Notes under the pieces: generated by a model
What the model was told of the DNA's origin: nothing
The model's input: only the letters and a program-made list of their open reading frames with translations
The model's database searches: none
Origin: Amoebophrya sp. A120
Lineage: Eukaryota; Sar; Dinophyceae; Syndiniales; Amoebophryaceae
DNA: 64,000 bases
Direction: 5' to 3'
NCBI GenBank assembly: GCA_905178155.1
Contig: CAJINV010000012.1
Span: forward strand, 2,632,707 to 2,696,706
Position numbers and translations under genes: made by a program
In this document: one piece after another, positions 55,601 through 64,000 of the stretch
Layout of the letters: each line of letters begins with the position of its first letter
How positions within the stretch are numbered: position 1 is the first letter of the stretch

Positions 55601-57790
55601 CAGGATTTTTGCTCCTGCAAAGAAATGTCTTTTTCCTGCCGTCGTTCCTGGTCGTTGTGGAGAGTCGTAGTCCTCTGGCAAGATGACAATGTCATCCTCG
55701 CCCTTTACAACATCCCCTTCCATGAGGACATTTTCGTCGACGTCCGGGTTATGTCTCGTAAAGATATTAGCACTTTTTGCTCCTGTAGACGGAGGAAAAA
55801 CAGCTCGATTTCCAGCTTCTGCTCGATTTGTTTGCGCCGTAGTTCTTCGTCCAGCATCATCTTCCCCGCTAGTAGTTGTACCAGCACGACCGAAGAACCG
55901 CCTCTCCAGCTGCAAATAACGCAGGTGCTGTGCGGAAAAAGTGGCGACCCGCAGCACCGGGTTTAACAGAACGGAGGGGTCGAGACACAGCCGGTCGTTG
56001 TTATTCACGTCGATTTGCACCGCGCCGAGCACTTTCACCAGCATCGAGTCGCCAACTTGAAGGTGCCGTTTTTTCAGGGGGATGGTGGTTGACTTATTCG
56101 ACAAGGACGTCATCTTCAAAGGCGGCCTGTTGTTGTTCCCGGCCGCCGGGGAGAGACCACCTCCAGAGGACCCCCGAGGTAGTAGAAATGGCCCAGCACG
56201 ACTGGTGTCAGAATATTTCGCTATGTTGCGATAATTTTCTGTACCAGCAGCTCGTCCTCGTTCATCATGTGGCTTATTTTCATTTCTTTCCATGATGTGC
56301 TTGTGCTTCTGCTTTCGTAGAATTGCACGTGGCAGGCCGTCGTGGAGGTCGGCAAGCTCAAGTTCCGGATCAATGTCCGAGTCGTGAAAATGTTCATCTT
56401 CGTCTTCGCCGATAAAAACCTCACTGTTCTCCACAAACATGTCGTCGTTTGTTCTCCGTCTTTTTCTGTTCGTTCTCATCTCCAAAAAATCGCACCTCTC
56501 CTCCTCCTCCTCCTCTTCGACTACGTGCACGAGAAAAAAGTTCCCCGAGTGCCTCAAGCTGGCGTAGTCCGCGATAGAGGTAGCGTAAGCAAAATCCCGG
56601 TCGATGACTTGGTAGCAGTAGTCGCCGATTTCCGGACCGTGCACGAAAAACTTTCCGATGATGAGAAGTTCGAGGAGTTTGGAATTTTTTGAAAAGTTGG
56701 TCACGTGCTGATCGTCCTCGCGGCCCAACTTGCTTTGCACTTCATGCTCCTCATTCTCTTTCTCCACGACTTCCTCCTCTTGCTCTTGTTCCAACAAGCG
56801 AAAATAGGTCCGTAACCGATTCTGGTTCTGAATCTGGTCCAAGATGGCGCAGTACTCGCGGAGGGCAGTGTAGTAATCACCTTCAGGTACATCTTCAGCC
56901 TTCTTGATGTAGTTCTTCGTAGCTTTACAGGTTTCGAGATTTTTGCCAAATACGCTGCATTTTATTTCCATCTTGTTCCCAACTTGAACTTCAGCAACAT
57001 CTACCTGGTCGCGCTCGAACCCTGAGAAAGGCAAAGGGGCGGCCACTTGACTGCTGCAGCTCTTGTTGTAGTTCCTTGCGTGGAATAAACTTGAAGTTGG
57101 ATTTTCCTCAACAGCAGCACTTGCCAATATTTTATGCTCAGTAGCTGCACCTAATGCAGCTGTAATATTCCGGCGCACAAAGTGCTCCAGTTTCTGCATC
57201 CTGCCGTCTTCCAGCTCCACATAAATCCCCGCGCCGCTTTGGTTCTTCTTGCTGTTGATCTCATACTCGTTGCGCTTGAAGTGCACCACGTCGCCCACAC
57301 GCAGCTGCGTCCAGGCGGCAGAGAGCAGGGCTTCGTCCTCGGTGAGCAAAAGTTCGTGGAGCTGGTTATGGCGTTCTCAAATGTTACATTCTCAACTGTT
57401 ACATGAATTTGTAATGCAAGAACGGCGAAAGTGAAAGGGACAAGATTGCGCCTTTTGCATTACAGATTTGGTACGGACGTACGTGCTGTTTAGCCCTTCG
57501 GATATTTGTCATGCCAAGCAGCTTAATCGTGGCGATCTTGGTGGTAAATTTGCATGACAAATCATGTAACAGTTGAGAATGTAACAGTTGAGAGCGCCAT
57601 ACTGGTTCGCAGACCAGCACGCGCAGGCCGCGGTGTCCTCGAAATCGGAACTTTTGTTCTGCTCCTTCATTTTCCCCTCTCGTCGACGTCCTGCTGTTGC
57701 GGCTGCATTTGAATCGATTTCGCGGAGCAGAATCCGCATTTTCTGCTCCGCATCGGGGAGGTGGAGGAAGAGAACGACGGCACGGACCAT
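52675..57790 (-). CDS. Unknown 1350-aa protein, 6 exons
   Basis: Exons 57790-57602, 57361-55206, 55051-54206, 53949-53376, 53122-53048 and 52887-52675 sum to 4053 nt (1350 aa). All five introns are introners (B6, A15, D8, E5, A14). I do not recognise a family. The N-terminus (MVRAVVLFLHLPDAEQKMRI) is followed by two similar short segments, LRVGDVVHFKRNEYEINSKK and LQVGDSMLVKVLGAVQIDVN, which could be small beta-barrel modules. A Glu-rich run (EQEQEEEVVEKENEE) and the basic patch RTNRKRRR suggest a nuclear protein. The C-terminal part looks ordered (MQIVDVWPQNFEEMCVLERI, KFGFTIEQRKERVPVCFYAK, RLPFVEGAVKLVVDEKIFLP) and ends CVDTKFGWL. The gene model is strong because the frame is restored five times. 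Confidence 0.75.
52893..53047. mobile_element. Introner A14 (family A)
   Basis: TIR tatcccgtgcaaaagtatcg and its inverse. Exact duplication cggca at 52888-52892 and 53048-53052. It is 155 bp; restores RLPFVEGAV. Confidence 0.94.
53128..53375. mobile_element. Introner E5 (family E)
   Basis: TIR tatcctgagtaaaaacgtac, then ccac, and its inverse ending gggta. Exact duplication ccgca at 53123-53127 and 53376-53380. It is 248 bp. Confidence 0.93.
53955..54205. mobile_element. Introner D8 (family D with family A tip)
   Basis: The left end tatcctgtgcaaaaatgtct starts as family A and continues as D (gagtctgg). Right end is typical D. Exact duplication ttcaa at 53950-53954 and 54206-54210. It is 251 bp. 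Confidence 0.93.
55057..55205. mobile_element. Introner A15 (family A)
   Basis: TIR tatccagtgcaaaagtatcg and its inverse. Exact duplication taaat at 55052-55056 and 55206-55210. It is 149 bp; restores EIYCGQQLL. Confidence 0.94.
57367..57601. mobile_element. Introner B6 (family B)
   Basis: TIR tatggcgttctcaaatgtta and its inverse. Exact duplication ctggt at 57362-57366 and 57602-57606. It is 235 bp; restores SANQLHELLL. Confidence 0.94.
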
Positions 57791-60697
57791 TTTCTCTACG
57801 GCATCTGATATTCTATTTTGGGGCTTATTTTAGATTAGTTTAACCTCCGTCAAAGACAGAATAAGATCAAATATGCTTGTTTTGCCTCATACGGGGTCGG
57901 GGCGAGACATGTATTTCACCAATCAAACTGAAATGGTATTCGAAATTTATGGCTCTTGTTGTCTACGTCGTCAGCGACAATGACAAAAATGGAAATAGAC
58001 CTGTATATATGGAAATAGACCTGTATTTGTGGGAATGGGAATTCCTTAAAACAAACGCCGGCATCAATTTGGGGACATGAAAGAAGGCTAGTGTGCCACA
58101 GCACACTCAGTCAGACAATGTTATAAGCAAGAACATCGCCGCCGACAAAGATATGTGCTTTTTTCTTCATGTGGAACGTATGAAACACAGCGGAAGGGGA
58201 AGACGAAGATGAAGATCGTCTTACTTTGTCTTGAGACAATTGTACTACCCTTCGAAAAGGACACAAGAAGTCGGAGAACAACTACATTGTGTTCCTATCG
58301 CCGGATTCGGGAACCACGGAAGCGAAAAAAGCCAAGGTCAATGGCAAGAAACAATAACGAAGCGAAATCGCAAAATAAAAGTTGCGAGAGTTCATTCTCC
58401 TGCTTATCCTTGTTCGTTCCTGTTCGTGTTGCTTGGCAAGCGTCTTCGCGCGACGACTTGTTCTTAGGCCTGCAACTCTAGTTGCCCTGTTCTAGACTCA
58501 AGAATAATGTTGCGATCTGCAAAAGAATTAAAAATACAAATACAATTACGCATACGCATACTTCGACTGTTTCAGTGCCCAGAACAAGAGAAACATAAAA
58601 AGCTGCGGACTGTGCCTCACTTCCTTTGCTCTCTCTCCTGTCGTTTGTGTCAATCCAATCGCTTCATCAAATTCTGGTGTCTCAAGGTAGAGTGAATAGT
58701 CCTGCAACAGAGAGAAAGTAGAAATCGTAATTGAGATTTCAAGTCGCTGCACAATTATGTCGCTGTTCTTGCGCCGCCTTCCTTCCTCACAACTTTTGTT
58801 TGACTTCTTCCCGGCCAATATCGTGGTCAACATAGTACTTCCTTGCAGCTGCGCTTCTATTGTACGTAATCTAATTTGTACTATACTTACCTAACCAGCA
58901 GAAAAAATCGACAGCGACAGTTCTCCGCCCTTAGCCTTAGCATGATCTCTGGCGCAAAGAGGTTCCAATTGTAGTTGTACTGCTACTGCGACTGCCGGAG
59001 CCGGTTAGAATTAGAAAATGAAAAATAAATAAAATTGAGCTCATTAATTTTTGTTCTTCGTTTTTATTCTTTACTTTTCCTCTGTTCGTTGGCGTCGCAG
59101 TGCAGACCTATTTTGAGCTCATTGTCCAGTGAGTCTGAGTGATACACGACTCAAAACCACGCCCGGTTCCTCCTGTTCACAATCGGTTCACACGACAAAC
59201 AGGACAGCTCGACGGTGCAGGTGGTCCTGGAGTCGCGGACACAAAATTAGCAGGAACAGGCTGCTGCACAGCATAGAAGTACCGCAGAGTAGAAGAAAAA
59301 GGGATGTCGAATCGATACAGGACAAAGCCGTTTGGTGCCGTCGCTGAAAAAGGGTTGCAAGAAAAAGCGCCGAGGGGCTGACGCTGAGCAAACCTCTGAT
59401 GACAGGCAAAAAAGGTCTGTCCATACCAACAGCACAAGGACAACCGGAACCGAGAGATTACCCACCAGTGGCTAATAAATATTAACTCTTCTGCTGTGCT
59501 GAAAGCATGTGCTCGCGGATGCAGTTTGCGTTTCGCAAGCTACGCTTATTTTTGCTCTTCCCTATTCTACTTCGTTCCCTACGCTGCGAAAAAGTTGTTG
59601 CTTCCAGCAGGTGCAGGTCCTCGCGGCCTTCTTTTTGAGTAACAAGTACGTAGTTACAGGCGCAGGGTGGACAGGAACGGAAAAGTTTTTATCGTGATAA
59701 TAATAATTTGTAATCTTCGTATTAAATTTTGGTGGACTATCTCTAAGGTAGCAGCTCGTTGTCGTTAGATATTTTCTCAAGGCTCGTTGTTGGCATTGCT
59801 TTTTGATACACAGTTTGTACTCGTAGCGGAGTGTTTCTTGTTCGTGAGGAAAGTCGGTGTCTTTGTGTTTTGTCGCAAAAATAAGAACTTCCAAATATAC
59901 AATGCTGGTGGGTGCCGAAGAGGGGAAAACCGCCTCATTCTGATATGACACTTCGCAAGCAAAACACCAATTGTTCACTATCATCTTCAAGTTCGGTGGA
60001 AGTGCTTTCTACTGAGAATGCTTCTTTATTCCTAGTGGTTGCCAATGAAGAAGCCGTGGCGTTCGCGTTTCGGGTTCGCGTTTGATTAGTTATAGTTTCA
60101 GATTCAGTCATCATAACACTGCAAAAATATAGTGGCTCCGCGAGCACCGTCGTTAGAGAACAGCAAATGAAATAATAGTAAATACGGTTCAAGTCGATAC
60201 TGTGAGCGCAGACACCAACATGCGCTGCAGCTTTCGCTGGTGAGTAACAAGTACTGTGGTAGTACTATATATAACTTCTAATTGGACATATTTGTCGTCT
60301 TTTGTATTTCTTTCTTGCGTGTCGCAGAAACAATGCTTCTGCGCCAACGTCGCGCGCGCCAGTCAACTTGCGTTGCTGTTGCTCGCAAAATTATATCGAT
60401 TGCAAATTATTGTGCAGATAGAAAAAATAAAAAAAAAGTAAAAATCCAAGAAAATAAAAAGTCGCGTGCTATATTCTCTGAATGGTAAGAAGTGAAAAGT
60501 GTTGCTTGATACTTCTCGAAGTCAATCATGTAGAAGTGTGGCATGAAGCTGCACCCTTCATAAAATAAAAAGTTGCACCCCACCCCGGTCCAAACTTTGT
60601 TTCTCACACAACTGCTTCTTCCTGGCGAACCACATTGATGCATTTCGATCGATGACAAATGGCACAGCACGTAAAACCGCACCACCTTGCGTGATCT
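57791..60697. other. Long gene-poor region
   Basis: About 2.9 kb between the 1350-aa gene and the stop of the partial edge gene. Open frames on both strands are below about 145 codons, AT-biased and without domains. No introner is present, in contrast to the flanking genes. Confidence 0.45.
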
Positions 60698-63696
60698 TCA
60701 CGTCATCGTTGGCAGCCGATCGTGGGAGGCCGACCCGGAGAGGACCCAGGGAAAGTTTGCACTGGCAGTGCCGCTCCGCTGCATGTCATGCCTGCTGGAA
60801 GCATTCGTGGTAGTCCTCCCGCCCCCAGCTCCGCCAGGAGTAGTACCATGCGGCTGATGCACCATCCCACCGCCCGTGTAGCTGCTTGTGCTTCCCGTAG
60901 TACTACCCCGGGTGGGGTGGAATAGGTGCTGGTTTTGTTGCTGTTGCCCCCCTCCTGCAGCTGTGGTGTAAAAACACGACGGCGGCGGCTCCCATCCGTA
61001 TCGATCTGGGTATTGGTTGTCAACAACCCTAGAAACCGCGGAAGACCCGACTGTCGATGCGCCCGAGTGCTGGTGCTGCAGAAACACACCGCTGCCGCCG
61101 CCAGCAGTGCCACCTCCTGACTGGTGCAGGAAACTACTGCCCCCCGGGGTCACGCTGCAGCCCGAAGATGAAGCTGTTACTGCACCGCCGGCAGTGGGTC
61201 CTCCTGACGAGGCAGCTGCGCCATGATGAACCGCGTGACTCCATGTCGTCGGTTGCCACTGCGGCGGGTTTACGTTATCCCAAGAAAAAAGTGTTACAGT
61301 TACACATCTGTAGTGCATTCTGCATCACAAACTTGCCTCGCATGACAGAGAAAACTTGCAATGCAGAGATCATTATATAGGCAAAACACACATGAAACAA
61401 GGCCCGCAAGCATCTTGCGCATGACAGAGGTGGTGTGTCTTGCGTGTTTTGCAACACAATGTGTAATGTGTAACAGTTTTTTTCTTCGGATACACGTGCG
61501 GGTGAAAATAGTTGCGCTGGTCCCGCCGGTCGCAGACTGTGATTTCGGTTAGTTTGGACACTATCCTGTGCAAAAGTAGTTGTACTCCTTGTAGTTGCAT
61601 TTATGCATATACAAATCTAGTTCCTAAGGCAAATCCGCATTACAAATTCAACCCTTTGCTCGCGTCTTATGGCGCACGAGTTACTGTCTGACATATACAG
61701 CTACTGAATCCTGAGAGTAAGTCCTTTGTAATGCTGAGACAAATTCAATTTGTAATGCTGAGCCAATTTTTTGTATTGCAATTTATACGTAGTACGTTTT
61801 TACTTTTGCAATTCATACACACCAGATGCCGGTGAAATTGCACCATTTCGTTTCTCACCTCCCAGTCCGCGCACGATATCAAATGCAAATATGTCTGGGC
61901 CTGGAAACTTGTGATGCTAAAATGTGACTGGTGGGCGGGCTGTAACACGCACCCAAGCATGACAAATTTTTCAGCTGCTACTGTGTTAGTTTCGTTTTCC
62001 GCATGGGCATGGCAAGCTGCGTTTTTGCATAACAGGCAAGACGCCCTTTCCTGCTCATGCATTACAGATTTATGAGTCATGCCAGACAAGCATGACAAAC
62101 CTGGCATCAATCTTCCAGACCCAGACACTTTGCAGTTGATACGCGACATGCGTAACCGATTCAGCTGCTCGCGAGCGAGCATCGTCGTCGTCTGTTGAAT
62201 TTGAGTTTTTGGTTTTCTTTGAATTTGCAAATAGCATCAACATGTCTGAAAAGTTTCATTTGATGCAGTTCTGTCCCTACGTAAGTAGAAGTTGTACATA
62301 CCGAGAATATAATTTGAGTTTGACAGCGAAGCAACGCTGAAAAAGTACCGCGACGACGTTCCCGACCCCAGAGGAAAAGCTATTCACGCGGTGCGTGCTC
62401 TGTCCCGACGTCTGCATCCTGAGTAAAAACGTACCCACACCAGAGTCAGGCTGGGGATTTTGCAACACAAACCTAGGAGTTTTGTGAGTCACGCATGACA
62501 AGTTGCAGGCTGTATTGTAGTGCAGTTTAGCAAGGGAAGCCGCATAACAAATCCACCTCCTCATCCTGTTCACAGCATCACAAATTCCAAAACACGATTG
62601 GAAATGGCTCTCATGGGGATGCGCATCACAAGTCTTCCTGTCTTTGCAAATCTGCATTACAACTCTGGTGTGGGTACGTTTTTACTCAGGATAGTCTGCG
62701 AGTCGTTGTCATGAGGGGATGCGCCGACTATCCCAGACAAAATCGAGCTGGAGTTGTTACTATCCTGTGCAAAAGTATCGCACTCGTATTGCAGTCATGC
62801 ATTACAAGTTTTTTTCTCAAGGTAAATCCGCATTACAAATTTTATCTCTCATGCTGAGGAAATTATTTGTAATGCATTTATACGAGTACGATACTTTTGC
62901 AGTTCATAGTTACCCCCTCTGTGGTGCGGGTTGTGGTGGTCTCGCAGCAGATGCTGTCCCTGATTCATCATGATCGCCCCGGTCCCGATCGAACTCGCCT
63001 CGCTGGGCGGCCGGGGGAGTTGCGCCGTGTGCTCCTCCAGGGCCGCGAGGCGGGGAATGAGCACCGGGTGGAGGTGTCCCAACGGCTTATGACAGTGCAC
63101 AACTCCCCCTCCCCCTCATTTGTATAGCATGAACGGCAATACAAGCATCAGCAAGAGTGCCAGTTTTGCATAAAAGATCTGCGCCGGAGTACTTATCGTG
63201 CTTTTTGGGCTACCAGAACTTGTCATGCAAACAGTAACAGTGCCAAGAAGCAACGGGTGGATAGGCTATTTTGCATGACAAATGAGGGGGAGGGGGAGTT
63301 TTGCACTTTCATACGGGTCGCAGGGCATTTCGAAGTAGTAGCGGGAAAAGAATGCCTGCTGGTGGTCATTGGTGCCCAGAACGGAGGACACATTGCTAGA
63401 AACCGAGTCCTGCCGGGGATTGTTGTTCTGGCGAGTGTTGTAAAATGTTGATAATTCGCTTTATTTCGACTTGACATTTTTGCATGATAAGCTGTAAAAC
63501 CATCATGCGTGGCATTATCGATTTTCGATTTCTGCAATAATCGAGTACCACTACCATGCGCGTCGTCCAACAAGCAACATGAAGTTGAAATTTCTTGCGT
63601 ATCATGATCCAAAAAGGTACTTCTTAAATCCTTACCACGGGTCCACCATCCTCGTCAATGCTATTCCTTCTGCACACCCGTGCCCAGAACGACAGT
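60698..63696 (-). CDS. Unknown Gly/Ser/His-rich protein, 5' end outside the window
   Basis: Nine exons are visible: 63696-63636, 63427-63314, 63082-62909, 62755-62694, 62409-62349, 62191-62142, 61871-61818, 61556-61493, 61270-60698; about 404 codons, open throughout. Two introns are GT-AG (63635-63428 with donor GTAAGG, and 62348-62192 with donor GTACTT); six are introners, and a seventh (K2) starts at 63697. Ordered parts include LGHLHPVLIPRLAALEEHTA, REQLNRLRMSRADWEVRNEM, CKLTEITVCDRRDQRNYFHP and HVNPPQWQPTTWSH. The C-terminus is disordered and Gly/Ser/Thr/His/Gln-rich. No family recognised. The opposite strand is also partly open here but reads as an antisense shadow (see rejected items). 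Confidence 0.65.
61276..61492. mobile_element. Introner K1 (family K)
   Basis: Left end tatcccaagaaaaaagtgtt and right end aacagtttttttcttcggat, then a, form an inverted repeat. Flanks tacgt (61271-61275) and cacgt (61493-61497) differ at one base. It is 217 bp; restores YFHPHVNPPQW. Confidence 0.9.
61562..61817. mobile_element. Introner A16 (family A), long form
   Basis: Left end tatcctgtgcaaaagtagtt and right end tttttacttttgcaattcat, then a. Flanks gacac (61557-61561) and cacac (61818-61822) differ at one base. It is 256 bp, with about 100 bp of extra sequence in the middle. Confidence 0.88.
61877..62141. mobile_element. Introner D9 (family D)
   Basis: TIR tatcaaatgcaaatatgtct and its inverse. 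Flanks cacga (61872-61876) and cgcga (62142-62146) differ at one base. It is 265 bp; restores RMSRADWEV. Confidence 0.9.
62415..62693. mobile_element. Introner E6 (family E)
   Basis: Left end catcctgagtaaaaacgtac (first base changed from t) and right end gtacgtttttactcaggata. Exact duplication gtctg at 62410-62414 and 62694-62698. It is 279 bp. Confidence 0.92.
62761..62908. mobile_element. Introner A17 (family A)
   Basis: TIR tatcctgtgcaaaagtatcg and its inverse. Exact duplication gttac at 62756-62760 and 62909-62913. It is 148 bp. Confidence 0.94.
63088..63313. mobile_element. Introner C3 (family C)
   Basis: TIR tatgacagtgcacaactccc and its inverse. Flanks cggct (63083-63087) and cgggt (63314-63318) match at three of five positions. 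It is 226 bp; restores PCDPLGHLH. Confidence 0.88.
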
Positions 63697-64000
63697 ATCC
63701 AAGAAAAAAACATTGTAGGTCTAACTTTTTTGGAGGAACAGCATTACAAACAAGGTCCGAGCACGGGGGCTGGGGCCCCCGTGCAGAGACCTTGCATCTT
63801 TGGAGGGCATTGGGCGGTCGGAGCAGTTTCCGAGGCCGGGCGGGCTTGCTCCTCGCGACATTCGAACGCAACCACAACGGGGACGCGCGTCGCGAAGTAG
63901 AGGAATGGCCAGTGCCGCGCCATCCCCAGCGGGCTACCACATAGGGCGCCCCGATGGGCGCCCGAGGGGTGGCGCGTTCGCTTCCACTTGCAGGACTCCG
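63697..64000. mobile_element. Left end of introner K2 (family K), right end outside window
   Basis: Starts tatccaagaaaaaaacattg, close to the K1 terminal repeat, at the end of an open exon. After about 50 bp it turns into GC-rich sequence to the window edge. By analogy with A3 this may be a family K introner carrying a GC-rich cargo. The candidate duplication to look for on the far side is gacag. Confidence 0.6.

Noticed and set aside
58883-58892. atacttacct, like the 5' end of U1 snRNA
   Set aside because: The following sequence does not match U1 stem-loops, and ten bases occur easily by chance in an AT-rich spacer.
62242-63451. A plus-strand gene model (starting MSEKFHLMQF) crossing three introners in frame
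   Set aside because: It is open because introner removal keeps both strands in phase. Its Val/Arg/Leu-rich translation looks like the antisense of the minus-strand protein, which has better composition, consistent GT-AG introns and continues in phase on both sides.
1-64000. Search for a dinoflagellate spliced-leader gene, tRNAs and rRNA
   Set aside because: I scanned by eye for the conserved leader core, for tRNA T-loop motifs and for rRNA and found none that folds convincingly; a covariance-model search would settle this.

Overview
The window is nuclear DNA from a protist-like eukaryote. Spliceosomal GT-AG introns coexist with a second, very abundant intron class made of short inverted-repeat mobile elements. 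The genes encode eukaryotic products: a PRP40-type splicing factor, a SCY1-like pseudokinase, cytosolic ribosomal protein L7, a nodulin-like MFS carrier and a membrane-anchored thioredoxin-fold protein. All twelve supported gene models lie on the minus strand. One-way gene order, prion-like Gln/Asn-rich proteins and mass-inserted introner elements with non-canonical ends together suggest a dinoflagellate relative, most like the parasitic syndinian Amoebophrya. That placement is inference; I found no dinoflagellate spliced-leader sequence or other clade marker.

Layout, left to right, all genes minus: unknown 215-aa protein (102-925); PRP40-like, 1399 aa (1614-8588); SCYL pseudokinase, 1091 aa (9497-14241); small secreted Cys-containing protein (15049-15660); a GC-rich island; MFS transporter, 571 aa (17668-19941); a second GC-rich island; RPL7 (22350-24362); a weak Cys-rich ORF; unknown 949-aa protein (26410-30130); membrane thioredoxin/PDI-like protein, 1346 aa (31143-38939); a gene-poor stretch with a 1.7-kb TIR transposon and a nested introner cluster (38940-45478); Asn/Gln-rich protein (45479-48798); coiled-coil protein, 542 aa (48992-50770); unknown 1350-aa protein (52675-57790); and a partial gene running off the right edge (60698 to at least 63696).

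The main discovery is a set of about 50 introner-like elements in eleven TIR families, here called A to K. Forty-six interrupt coding sequence. Nearly all follow one rule: the element begins TAT and ends ATA, carries family-specific inverted repeats, and is flanked by a 5-nt target duplication. Removing the element plus one 5-nt copy rejoins the reading frame. Done by hand for every gene, this gave open frames with CDS lengths divisible by three (215, 1399, 1091, 571, 949, 1346, 542 and 1350 aa). None of the element introns whose ends I examined can be given GT-AG ends by sliding within the duplication. Ordinary introns in the same genes do have GT-AG ends, mostly with GTAC donors. Some elements are composite or nested, or carry captured exon sequence, so the system looks recently active.

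Coordinates were counted by hand and can be off by a base or two. Intron boundaries inside a 5-nt duplication are inherently ambiguous, and exon ranges quoted below keep one copy of the duplication.
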